A stretch of DNA of 64,000 nt, taken from Alteromonas antoniana (GTDB taxonomy: Bacteria > Pseudomonadota > Gammaproteobacteria > Enterobacterales > Alteromonadaceae). The stretch covers positions 62,001-126,000 of the forward strand of contig NZ_JAESDH010000002.1 in assembly GCF_019249295.1 (NCBI RefSeq). The letters run 5' to 3'. The stretch's first letter is position 1; each line of letters starts with the position of its first letter. Positions 29,592-37,075 of the stretch are shown here, in pieces. The notes beneath the pieces are model-generated. The model had not been told where the DNA came from. It did no database searches and saw only the letters and a program-made list of their open reading frames with translations. The position numbers and the translations under genes were made by a program.

Positions 29592-30248
29592 ATGACAACA
29601 CAACGCGTAGCCGACGCCGGTATCGGCGCTAAAAACCGTTCGCTGATTTTATCCGCTGCTGAAAAATCTTTTGCACAGAATGGCTTTAAAGGCACTTCTG
29701 TTCAACAAATTGCTGACGAAGCGGGATTACCGAAAACCAATATTCTGTATTATTTCAAAACCAAGCAGGAACTCTACATGGCGGTGTTACAGGAAACCCT
29801 GGCGCTGTGGAATTCGCATTTTGATCAGGCGACGGTAGAAGATGATCCTGCACAGGTTCTGGCCAGTTACATTGCAGAGAAAATGGAGTTGTCACGAACA
29901 CGGCCTCTGGCGTCAAAGATTTTTGCACTGGAAATCCTCAACGGGGCTCCTAATCTCACCGGGTATTTCGATCAGGATCATGCCACCTGGATGCGCGGCC
30001 GCACGGATATTATTCAGGCCTGGATTGACCGCGGTAAGATGAAGGCAGTGTCTCCGGAATACCTGCTGTTTACTATCTGGGCCAGTACTCAGCACTATGC
30101 GGATTTTTCTGCCCAGATAACGCGGCTTCGCGGAGGGAAAATGCTGAAAGCCGATTTTAATGAGGCAACCAGTGAACTGGTCCATCTTGTACTGGCGGGT
30201 TGTGGACTGCAGGTTCCCGAGGCATACAGGAAATCAGACAATGCATGA
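29592..30248 (+). CDS. RutR-like TetR regulator of purine catabolism
   Basis: A 218-residue TetR repressor that aligns with E. coli RutR over its length. The helix-turn-helix reads GTSVQQIADEAGLPKTNILYYFKTKQELY (residues about 37-65), and the C-terminal domain contains the RutR-like IWASTQHYADFSAQI. RutR senses pyrimidine/purine metabolites and binds TTGACCAnnTGGTCAA. The palindromes found upstream of xdhA, the permease and the amidase operon are close to that sequence, so this protein probably represses them. It overlaps puuE by 8 bp. Whether it binds uracil, a purine or allantoin is unknown. Confidence 0.85.
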   Translation: MTTQRVADAGIGAKNRSLILSAAEKSFAQNGFKGTSVQQIADEAGLPKTNILYYFKTKQELYMAVLQETLALWNSHFDQATVEDDPAQVLASYIAEKMELSRTRPLASKIFALEILNGAPNLTGYFDQDHATWMRGRTDIIQAWIDRGKMKAVSPEYLLFTIWASTQHYADFSAQITRLRGGKMLKADFNEATSELVHLVLAGCGLQVPEAYRKSDNA

Positions 30249-31170
30249 ATCCACCTCTTCTTATCCAAGGGACTTAATTGGCTATGGCGAAACCCCGCCT
30301 GATCCAAAATGGCCTAATGGTGCGCGCATCGCCGTTCAGTTTGTGCTGAATTTTGAAGAGGGCGGTGAAAACTGCGTGTTGCATGGTGACAGCCACTCGG
30401 AAATCTTCTTATCTGAGATCATTGGCGCTCAGGCGTACCCTGACCGCCACCTCAGTATGGAGTCGATTTATGAATATGGTTCTCGCGCCGGGTTCTGGCG
30501 ACTTCATCGTCTGTTCACTGAAAAGCGGTTACCGCTGACGGTATTTGGTGTGACCATGGCGATGCAGCGCCATCCTGATGCCGTACAGGCAATGAAAGAA
30601 GCTGGCTGGGAGATTGCCAGTCATGCCATGCGTTGGATCCATTATCAGGATATGGAGATTGACGAAGAGCGTAAACAAATTGATGACGCCATCTTACTGC
30701 ATCAGTCACTGACTGGCAGCAAGCCTGCCGGCTGGTATACCGGGCGCACCAGCCCCAATACGCTCAAGCTCATTGCCGAGCGTGACGACATTCTGTATTG
30801 CGCTGACTCTTACGCTGACGATTTACCTTACTACGATAAACATTATGGAAAGCCGCTGCTAATGGTGCCCTATACGCTGGATACTAACGATATGCGATTT
30901 GCCACGCCGCAGGGGTTTAACAGTGGTGAGCAGTTCTTTCAGTATTTAAAGGATGCCTTTGATGTTCTGTACGATGAAGGAGCAACTCAGCCTAAGATGC
31001 TCTCTATCGGCCTTCACTGTCGCATTGTTGGACGTCCGGCGAGGCTGGCTGCACTAAAGCGGTTTATCGAGTATATTCAGGGCGTTGATAACGTGTGGGT
31101 TGCGACACGTGAAGACATCGCACGCCACTGGAAAGCGCATTTCCCGGCTGACGCAGGGGATAGCCTTTGA
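30241..31170 (+). CDS. puuE: Allantoinase PuuE (polysaccharide deacetylase fold)
   Basis: A 309-residue NodB-like hydrolase that opens allantoin to allantoate. It has the PuuE-specific start YPRDLIGYGETPPDPKWPNGARIAVQFVLNFEEGGE, the metal-site histidine in WEIASHAMRWIHY, and the C-terminal LSIGLHCRIVGRPARL. It is metal-independent or weakly metal-dependent in known members. ATG at 30241, inside the end of the regulator gene, with AGGAA ahead. The frame runs 27 codons further upstream without a ribosome site. Downstream of this gene the product goes to the allC/pucG operon. Confidence 0.93.
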   Translation: MHESTSSYPRDLIGYGETPPDPKWPNGARIAVQFVLNFEEGGENCVLHGDSHSEIFLSEIIGAQAYPDRHLSMESIYEYGSRAGFWRLHRLFTEKRLPLTVFGVTMAMQRHPDAVQAMKEAGWEIASHAMRWIHYQDMEIDEERKQIDDAILLHQSLTGSKPAGWYTGRTSPNTLKLIAERDDILYCADSYADDLPYYDKHYGKPLLMVPYTLDTNDMRFATPQGFNSGEQFFQYLKDAFDVLYDEGATQPKMLSIGLHCRIVGRPARLAALKRFIEYIQGVDNVWVATREDIARHWKAHFPADAGDSL

Positions 31171-31272
31171 CACGTCGCGGTTGAAGGACATTGTTAATAG
31201 CATTTATCAACGTCAGCGGGTTTGCATAGGTATGTGTTATCTGAGGCGAACTGTTTAACATCAGGAGACAGC

Positions 31273-31527
31273 ATGAAAAATCGTATTATCACTCTGGCAC
31301 TGGGCGCACTGCTTCTTGCGGGTTGTTCAAAACTTAACAAAGAAAACTATGACAAGCTGGAAACCGGCATGAGCCAGGCCGAGGTAGAAGCGGTTATTGG
31401 CACAGCTGATAACTGCAGTAAAAGTATGGGCACGGTGAGTTGTCTGTGGGGTGATGAAAATGGCAAGAACGTAAAAGTCGTGTTTATGGCGGATAAAGCG
31501 ATTGGGTTTTCATACGACGGTTTGTAA
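31273..31527 (+). CDS. Small BamE-like lipoprotein (SmpA/DUF3862 type)
   Basis: An 84-residue lipoprotein: signal peptide MKNRIITLALGALLLAGC with the lipobox LAGC at residues 15-18, then a single BamE/SmpA-like domain (ENYDKLETGMSQAEVEAVIG, CLWGDENGKNVKVVFMADKAIGFSYDGL). Outer-membrane or periplasmic location is expected. AGGAG lies 6 bases ahead of the ATG at 31273. It ends before a strong terminator, so it is probably its own unit or the tail of the puuE transcript. Confidence 0.85.
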   Translation: MKNRIITLALGALLLAGCSKLNKENYDKLETGMSQAEVEAVIGTADNCSKSMGTVSCLWGDENGKNVKVVFMADKAIGFSYDGL

Positions 31528-31581
31528 ATCCCGTCTTTTGTCCACGCGTTACTTTTTATCTGTTATGTCCCATTGCGGTTT

Positions 31582-31608
31582 AAAAGCCTGAGCAACACTC
31601 AGGCTTTT
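31582..31608 (+). terminator. Rho-independent terminator
   Basis: AAAAGCCTGAG, loop CAACA, CTCAGGCTTTT: a perfect 11-bp stem ending in T-runs on both strands. It ends the small lipoprotein gene and could also stop transcripts coming from the right. Confidence 0.85.
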
Positions 31609-31617
31609 AGCTACAGG

Positions 31618-32061
31618 CTACATGTGTTGTTTACGCTTGACTACGTAGAGCCTGAATAGCAGAAAAAGCGGGGCAAGTAACGACAAGAAAAAACCAACCC
31701 CCAGTCCCAAAAATATACCAACCCGTGGGGGTGTGTGATCAGCTCAGAGGAAGAGGAATGTCGCTAATCGAGGCACATTGATGAAGGAATGCTTGTGCCT
31801 TTCAAGTCGATGTAACGAAGAGTAGCGACATTCCTCTTTCTCCCTTCGGGCGCGGCTTTTTACACTTATGAGCTGCGCCAATTTGGTTCGATATAGCCCC
31901 ACTAAACCTTCACAAAATTGGCTTGTCAAAAGTGCAAAAATTCACGCGCTGAGTGAGCACACACCCTCACGGGTTGGTATTATACCTTTTCGAGGTGACT
32001 CCGACAGGTTTCTGGCAATCAAACCGTTCAGCAAGCCTGTGACCAGACCGCAGATGATCAT
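31618..32061 (-). pseudogene. Small membrane-protein gene interrupted by a foldback element
   Basis: Two gene pieces on the minus strand flank the element at 31714-31984. The upstream piece (32061 down to 31985) starts MIICGLVTGLLNGLIARNL and reaches SESPRKG. The downstream piece (31713 to 31618) reads IFLGLGVGFFLSLLAPLF and ends RLYVVKRKQHM-stop. Both are in the same frame at a shared GGT-ATA, so removing the element joins them as a 58-residue protein with two transmembrane helices. The product family is not recognised. As it stands the gene is broken. Confidence 0.6.
31714..31984. mobile_element. Foldback element E1 (~271 bp, three-stem architecture)
   Basis: Outer stem: ATACCAACCCGTG-G-GGGTGTGTG at 31715-31737 against its complement at 31958-31982 (one mismatch). 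Stem 2: AAGAGGAATGTCGCTA (31751-31766) and its perfect complement (31823-31838). Stem 3: 31850-31867 against 31929-31949, imperfect. CCCTTCGGGC (31842-31851) lies between stems 2 and 3, and CCCACTAAAC (31898-31907) lies in the loop of stem 3. TATA flanks both sides as a possible target duplication. No protein is encoded. It sits inside the small membrane-protein gene. Confidence 0.7.
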
Positions 32062-32069
32062 TGACCAAC

Positions 32070-32339
32070 CTAGAGAGTGTTGACCTTTGTTCATAATTTA
32101 TGTTGGTGACTAAAATGGTTGAAAACAAGGCGTCGTTGACGCCGTTTGGCAATCCAAATAAGTCAGCGACAACGCAGTTAGCAGCCATTTTAGTCCCAAC
32201 CCTTCGGGCAGTGGCCAGTTTTGCATCATACTGCTCACAAATTCGCTTATTTAGACCCACTAAACTACGCTCATTCGCGATTGTCTGATGCAAAACTGAC
32301 CGACTGCATGAAATATGAACAAAGGTCAACACTCTCTAG
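32070..32339. mobile_element. Foldback element E2 (270 bp, same architecture as E1)
   Basis: Perfect 26-bp terminal inverted repeat (32070-32095 and 32314-32339), beginning CTAGAGAGTGTTGACC. Stem 2: 32102-32118 against 32185-32200 (16 bp, one bulge). Stem 3: 32209-32228 against 32286-32306 (19 of 21). The motifs CCCTTCGGGC (32200-32209) and CCCACTAAAC (32256-32265) occur exactly 56 bp apart, as in E1, although the stem sequences differ. CTAG at both ends could be a target duplication. No protein is encoded. Confidence 0.75.
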
Positions 32340-32470
32340 TACGGACGCATTGTAATCGCCTGATAATAAATCCATTTTTCTTTCTCCTTCAGATAAATGC
32401 GAATAATTCTGTGCTCGTACCCTTCTTCACCAATTCCTGCATCGTAACGATAAATGTGAATTTCAGCCAT
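32336..32470 (-). CDS. Small hypothetical protein, 44 residues
   Basis: Starts MAEIHIYRYDAGIGEEGYEH and ends QAITMRPY. The composition, rich in Ile, Tyr, Glu and Lys with IRIYLKEKEKWIYY, looks like real protein. The TAG stop lies in the CTAG at the edge of element E2. Without E2 and E1 the small membrane-protein gene would start 8 bp downstream, suggesting a two-gene unit after the permease. No clear ribosome site precedes the ATG, and the family is not recognised. Confidence 0.45.
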   Translation of the reverse strand: MAEIHIYRYDAGIGEEGYEHRIIRIYLKEKEKWIYYQAITMRPY

Positions 32471-32537
32471 AGTGGCGTGAAGCTGGGGGAAATAAGCAAA
32501 TAAGTCTATCGCCCCTGACCAGTTGTCAGATGCCAGA

Positions 32538-33869
32538 TTACTTCAAATCAAAAATGTATCTGAGTAAAAATACCACGGCCAGTGCATAGGTGATAGCGCT
32601 GACGTGACGATAGCGCCCTGTCCCCATCATTACGCCCACATAGGTGATGAAGCCCAGCGCGATACCCTCTGAAATGCTGAATGTGAGCGGCATCGCCAGT
32701 AGCGCCACAGAGGCGGTGGCCAGGGCACCAACATCATCGAAGTCAAGCTGTCGGATCGAGTCCATCATCAAAATCCCTACCATCAGAAGCGCAGGCGTGG
32801 TTGCCATCAAGGGTATCACTTTCATCAGCGGCGTCAGAAACAGTGCAGCAACAAAACACAGCGCCACCACGATAGCTGTCAGGCCTGTCCTTCCCCCGGC
32901 AGATGCGCCAGCTGCGCTCTCTACATAACTGGTAACCGGAGAGGTACCTAATGCTGCGCCAGCGATACTGGCAGTGGCATCCGCTGTCATCGCACTACCG
33001 ATTTTGGGAAGTTTGCCTGATGGCGTAAGCAGGTTAGCGCGGCGCGAAACACCAATGAGAGTGCCAATAGTGTCGAACATATTGACAAACATCAGCGCAA
33101 ATATCAGGTCCCAGGTTTGTGAAAAATGCGCGATAGGGTACCAGATATCCATGGCAAAAAAGGTATCTGAAATGGGCTCAGGCATGCCTATAATCGCGTC
33201 TGGTGTGGGGGTTAGCGTACCACTTTCAGTAGGAATAAAAGCCCCGACAGCGGTTAACAACACAATCGATAGCAAAATCCCTCCGGTTACTTTTTTCATC
33301 ACCATGACAATAGTAAAAAGAATACCTGCCAGCGCCAGTAGCACCGCTGGGTCAGACAGATCCCCCAGCGTCACGAATGTGGCAGGGTGATCGACAACCA
33401 GCCCGGCATTTTTTAACCCGATAAACGCGATAAATAACCCGATACCACACTGAACGCCGATTTTCAGCTCAGCCGGTATCGCCTCAGCAACTTTTGTCCT
33501 TATTCCGGTTAGCGTCAGAAGCAGAAACAATACGCCATTCCAGAAAACGATCCCCAGCGCGGCGTCCCAGGGTATGTCCCGCGTCATGCAGATGGTGTAG
33601 GCGAAAAAAGCGTTAAGGCCCATACCCGGTGCCAGCGCGATAGGGTAGTTGGTCATTGCCGCCATCAGCAACGTTCCGATGCAGGCCGCCAGCGCTGTGA
33701 CGGTGATCAAGCCTGCTACCGGCATACCACTTAAGCCTAAAATACCGGGATTGACGACCAATATGTATGACATGGCGGCAAAGGTTGTCAGTCCGGCAAT
33801 GCACTCTGTTTTGATTGTTGTGCCGTGAGCCTCAAGCTTAAACCAACGCTCCAGATAATGATTCAGCAT
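32538..33869 (-). CDS. AzgA-type purine base permease (NCS2)
   Basis: A 443-residue inner-membrane proton symporter of the AzgA/GhxP/PbuG branch, with 12-14 hydrophobic segments. Signatures are ECIAGLTTFAAMSYILVVNP, PGMGLNAFFAYTI, FVNMFDTIGTLIG (conserved acidic residue) and GTSPVTSYVESAAGASAGGRTGL. Members import hypoxanthine, guanine or adenine. The exact substrate is not decidable here. With adenine and guanine deaminases beside it, it supplies the purine route. A RutR-like operator lies 58 bp upstream of the start. Confidence 0.92.
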   Translation of the reverse strand: MLNHYLERWFKLEAHGTTIKTECIAGLTTFAAMSYILVVNPGILGLSGMPVAGLITVTALAACIGTLLMAAMTNYPIALAPGMGLNAFFAYTICMTRDIPWDAALGIVFWNGVLFLLLTLTGIRTKVAEAIPAELKIGVQCGIGLFIAFIGLKNAGLVVDHPATFVTLGDLSDPAVLLALAGILFTIVMVMKKVTGGILLSIVLLTAVGAFIPTESGTLTPTPDAIIGMPEPISDTFFAMDIWYPIAHFSQTWDLIFALMFVNMFDTIGTLIGVSRRANLLTPSGKLPKIGSAMTADATASIAGAALGTSPVTSYVESAAGASAGGRTGLTAIVVALCFVAALFLTPLMKVIPLMATTPALLMVGILMMDSIRQLDFDDVGALATASVALLAMPLTFSISEGIALGFITYVGVMMGTGRYRHVSAITYALAVVFLLRYIFDLK

Positions 33870-33926
33870 AGATGTTGTCTCAGAACTCGTTTCGTTATTA
33901 TTATGTGGCGTGAAAGTAGCAATAAG

Positions 33927-33942
33927 CTGACCATGTAGTCAG
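33927..33942. promoter_or_regulatory. RutR-like operator between permease and adenine deaminase genes
   Basis: CTGACCATGTAGTCAG, a 16-bp near-palindrome (CTGAC-N6-GTCAG). It is centred 65 bp from the permease start and shares the adjoining ACACCAA block (minus strand) with the xdhA site. The divergent adenine deaminase gene starts 216 bp away and may be outside its reach. Confidence 0.6.
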
Positions 33943-34157
33943 ATTGTTGGTGTGTTTTGTGCTATTACTGTAACAATGTCAAAGATAACCACGTACTTTA
34001 TGCCATGTACCGGTAGTTCCGCTACTGTCATCAGGGGCATCACGCCGGCAAGCCTTAGCTTACCCTGCTTCGAGTCTGCTGCCCAGAGTACACTAATTGC
34101 ACCTCGCTGGTGATTCTGCATTATTATTGTGCATTACCTGCGGTCAGGAGAGGGAAT

Positions 34158-35156
34158 ATGTCGCTAAAATCGTTATTATCGAGGATGCCAAAAGCAGAGC
34201 TTCATCTGCATATAGAGGGAACGCTGAGCCCGACACTGATGTGGCAGCTTGCCAGCAAGCACGGTGTTACGTTGCCCTATGAGAGTGTTGAAGATATTGA
34301 AGCCGCTTATCGTTTTGAGGATCTTCAGAGCTTTCTGGATTTGTATTATCAGGGCGCAGATGTGCTTCGCGATGAAGATGATTTTTATCAGTTAATGATA
34401 GCGTATCTGGCAAAATGCCATGACCAGCACATCGTGCACACTGAAATGATGTTTGATCCGCAAACCCATACAGAGCGAGGGGTTGGTTTTGACGTCTTCA
34501 TGCCAGGGTTTCTGCGCGCGATAAATGAGGCAAAAGCGCAGTGGGGGATCACAGGGTATCTGATCCTGTCATTTTTGCGCGATATGTCACAGGACGCGGC
34601 GTTTCAGACCCTGAACGAGGCCGAACCCTGGTATCAGCATATTACCGCGTTTGGACTGGATAGTGCAGAGGTCGGTCATCCACCGGAAAAATTCACAGCG
34701 GTATTCGACAAAGTCCGTTCTCTTGGCTTCAAAGTAGTTGCTCACGCGGGTGAGGAAGGGCCACCGGAATATATCTGGCAGGCAATAAATTTGCTGAAGG
34801 TTGACCGGATCGATCACGGCGTGCGTTGCCAGGAAGATGACGCTTTGATGGCGCTGATCAAGCAGCAACAAATTCCGTTAACAGTATGCCCGCTAAGTAA
34901 CCTGAAACTTTGCGTTATCGACGACATGAAACACCACAATATTCTGCAACTGCAGGAAGCCGGATTGCTGGTTACGGTGAATTCTGATGATCCCACTTAC
35001 TTCGGCGGCTATCTGAATGACAACTTTCACGCCTTAGAGCAAGCTCTTGATATGAACGAAGCACAAATGAAAGCGCTGGTTATCAATGGGTTTAAAGGCA
35101 GTTTTCTACCCGCAGTCGAGAAGCAGCGCTGGATAGACAAGGTGCAGGCAATCTGA
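34158..35156 (+). CDS. Adenine deaminase (adenosine deaminase family)
   Basis: A 332-residue zinc enzyme of the ADA fold. PKAELHLHIEG carries the first two metal histidines, VAHAGEEGPPEYI the catalytic glutamate and third histidine, and VNSDDPTYFGGY the metal aspartate. The blocks VHTEMMFDPQTHT, LDSAEVGHPP and TVCPLSNLKLCV are those of the yeast Aah1-like adenine deaminases rather than true adenosine deaminases. The product, hypoxanthine, enters xanthine dehydrogenase. The ATG at 34158 has AGGAGAGGGA ahead of it. A 16-codon upstream extension is unlikely. Confidence 0.9.
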   Translation: MSLKSLLSRMPKAELHLHIEGTLSPTLMWQLASKHGVTLPYESVEDIEAAYRFEDLQSFLDLYYQGADVLRDEDDFYQLMIAYLAKCHDQHIVHTEMMFDPQTHTERGVGFDVFMPGFLRAINEAKAQWGITGYLILSFLRDMSQDAAFQTLNEAEPWYQHITAFGLDSAEVGHPPEKFTAVFDKVRSLGFKVVAHAGEEGPPEYIWQAINLLKVDRIDHGVRCQEDDALMALIKQQQIPLTVCPLSNLKLCVIDDMKHHNILQLQEAGLLVTVNSDDPTYFGGYLNDNFHALEQALDMNEAQMKALVINGFKGSFLPAVEKQRWIDKVQAI

Positions 35157-35157
35157 C

Positions 35158-35178
35158 GCTCAACGCCGGCGGTTGAGC
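35158..35178 (+). terminator. Hairpin after the adenine deaminase gene
   Basis: GCTCAAC, GCCGGCG, GTTGAGC: a 7-bp stem immediately after the stop codon, GC-rich in the loop, but without a T-run. It may be a weak terminator or an mRNA 3' end stabiliser. Confidence 0.4.
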
Positions 35179-35319
35179 TGGGGAACAAAAGAAGTAGAAA
35201 AAGCGTTGATCGCAGAGTCACAGCCGCGCGCTGACAGTGAATGCGTTACTATCTCGCAGCGGCGTTGATGTGCAGCGAACCTGCTGTTTTGAGGTTGGCG
35301 GCTACCGCCAGATCCCGGG

Positions 35320-35688
35320 TTACGCAATCCGGGTGTCGGCAGCCAGCGTCACAAAAATGGAGTGACGTATTTGATTATCCAGTGCCTTTGAGCAATGTCC
35401 TTCGCCCTCGGTATCTTCAAGCAATACGACATCACCAGTACCGAAAATGCGCCGCTCACCATTAGAGACGGTAAACTCAGCGCGTCCTTTGATAATGAAC
35501 ATTAATTGCCTGGCCGGTGCGGTGTGCCATTTAAAATCGTAATCTGCAGGCGTTTCGCGGAAAATGATTTTGTCTGCGGCAAATTTTTCTGAAAGCAGCC
35601 CGATAGGGCCACCGTCTGCAAGCGGAATGTCTGCATAGCCAAAGTGGCTTTTGCCATCATTGTCATGATAAATACGTGGAATTTTCAA
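35320..35688 (-). CDS. Single-domain cupin protein
   Basis: About 122 residues: KIPRIYHDNDGKSHFGYADIPL, then the cupin motifs FKWHTAPARQLMFIIKGRAEF and GTGDVVLLEDTEGEGH. No enzyme activity can be named. Ureidoglycine aminohydrolases are bicupins of twice this length, so it is not one of those. The start is unclear because no ATG is in frame. TTG at 35688 has AGGA ahead of it. A TTG at 35751 would begin inside the repeat at 35731-35841. It is downstream of the allantoate amidohydrolase gene and may belong to that operon. Confidence 0.72.
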   Translation of the reverse strand: MKIPRIYHDNDGKSHFGYADIPLADGGPIGLLSEKFAADKIIFRETPADYDFKWHTAPARQLMFIIKGRAEFTVSNGERRIFGTGDVVLLEDTEGEGHCSKALDNQIRHSIFVTLAADTRIA

Positions 35689-35730
35689 TTGCGCATCCTG
35701 AATTAAAACGAACTTTGCTGAACAACCTAA

Positions 35731-35841
35731 AGCCTGTTTATCTTTGTTCAATGCTTATATCGTCGCCCAGTGTTGGCCAGACAATCGCCAATGTACGAGA
35801 TTTAGCATCCAACATACATAACGGCCAAATATAAACAGGCT
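35731..35841. repeat. Short foldback element (~111 bp, element E5)
   Basis: AGCCTGTTTATCTTTG at the left end matches the complement of CAAATATAAACAGGCT at the right end (one mismatch). CTAAA flanks both sides (35727-35731 and 35842-35846), a likely target duplication, and the right copy contains the stop codon of the allantoate amidohydrolase gene. The end sequence resembles those of E2 and E3 (TGTTnAyCTTTG). No reading frame. An inner TTGGC/GCCAA pair suggests secondary structure. Confidence 0.6.
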
Positions 35842-37074
35842 CTAAAACCTTAAGTGTTTTACCATGTGATGCAGCACTGCCAGGCTGGCTGCGACATCGT
35901 CCTGGGTGATGGACTCAAGTGGGTGATGACTTATACCTCCCTTACAGCGTGTAAAAAGCATCGCTACCGGGCCAATATCTGCCATTGCCATCGCATCATG
36001 CCCGGCGCCGGAAGGCAGAGAGAAGGGCGTTATGCCACAAGCACTGGTCGCTTCCATTAGGGCTTCCTGAAGATGCGGTGCGCATTGAACTGCGCCAGCG
36101 TCATGGGTAACGTGGTGAGAAAGCGTAACGCCATGCTGCATTGCCAGATTGTTTAGCTCATGCAGGATATGCTCAAGCGCGGTATCACGCCGGTGGTTGT
36201 CATCGCTTCGGATATCCAGTGTGAAATTAGCCTGGCCGGGGATCACGTTTACCGCATTAGGTTTGACTGTCATGCTGCCAACCGTAGCCACCACGCCCGT
36301 GTACTGCCTGACAGTTTGTTGAATGCATAATACCATCGCTGACGCGGCGCAAAGCGCGTCCTGTCGCATTTCCATCGGCACGGTTCCGGCGTGTCCAGCC
36401 ATTCCAGTCACTTCAAACGCCAGACGTCTGGCACCGGCAATGCCGGTTACTGTTCCTACCGGCAAGTTGTGTTTTTCGAGAACCGGCCCTTGTTCGATAT
36501 GCAGCTCCAGATAGGCCAGCACGTTATTCCCGGAAATTGCCGCCTGGGATACCTTATCGAAATCCAGCCCAAACTGCTGCATCGCTTCTTCCAATGCAAT
36601 GCCATCTGCATCTTTCATGCGACGCCAGTCGTCCGGCCACTTACCGGTTAGTGCGCGACTGCCTAACAGCGTACTGCCAAAGCGCGTGCCTTCCTCATCA
36701 CCGAAGCCGACCACATCCAGGTGAAAGGGGAGAGCGTGGCGCTCTCCTTTCAGTAATGCGGCGATGGTAACCGGTGCCAGTACGCCCAGCATGCCGTCAT
36801 ATTTACCGCCATTGGGTACAGTGTCCAGATGACTCCCAAAGATAAGTCGTGGCGCTTCCGGTACAGCCGATTCGAGCCGTCCCCAAATATTACCTGCCGC
36901 ATCCTGCCAGGTGCCCATTCCCGCCTCATTCATCCAGTTTGCCGTGAGCTGGTTGGCCTGACGGTGCTGTTCTGACAGATAGCGCCGGTCTAGAAATTTA
37001 TCACTCTGGGATACCGACCCAAGCATTTCCAGGCGTGCCATCGTGAGCGCTGCTGCATCATCATAATTGCTCAC
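35842..37074 (-). CDS. Allantoate amidohydrolase (M20 family)
   Basis: A 410-residue metallohydrolase of the AllC/HyuC group that converts allantoate to ureidoglycine with release of ammonia and CO2. Metal ligands are visible in FGSHLDTVPNGGKYDG, GFGDEEGTRFGS and ELHIEQGP, with the dimer-domain residues in GMAGHAGTVPM and the late SGAGHDAMAM. The GTG at 37074 is taken as the start: GGAG lies 6 bases ahead and only one base separates it from the pucG stop. The product is the substrate of PucG, encoded just upstream. Confidence 0.88.
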   Translation of the reverse strand: MSNYDDAAALTMARLEMLGSVSQSDKFLDRRYLSEQHRQANQLTANWMNEAGMGTWQDAAGNIWGRLESAVPEAPRLIFGSHLDTVPNGGKYDGMLGVLAPVTIAALLKGERHALPFHLDVVGFGDEEGTRFGSTLLGSRALTGKWPDDWRRMKDADGIALEEAMQQFGLDFDKVSQAAISGNNVLAYLELHIEQGPVLEKHNLPVGTVTGIAGARRLAFEVTGMAGHAGTVPMEMRQDALCAASAMVLCIQQTVRQYTGVVATVGSMTVKPNAVNVIPGQANFTLDIRSDDNHRRDTALEHILHELNNLAMQHGVTLSHHVTHDAGAVQCAPHLQEALMEATSACGITPFSLPSGAGHDAMAMADIGPVAMLFTRCKGGISHHPLESITQDDVAASLAVLHHMVKHLRF

Positions 37075-37075
37075 C

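Noticed and set aside
31967..32332. A 121-codon minus-strand open frame across element E2
   Set aside because: It runs through the inverted repeats of E2 and into E1, has no ribosome site, and its residues follow the repeats rather than a protein family.
31746..32340. Foldback elements read as integron attC sites
   Set aside because: No RYYYAAC/GTTRRRY core pair at the ends, no cassette gene between them and no integrase nearby.
32515..32529. CTGACCAGTTGTCAG, similar to the RutR-like operators
   Set aside because: The arms are 5 bp apart instead of 6, the CACCAA-type flank is missing, and it lies at the 3' end of the permease gene, not in a promoter.
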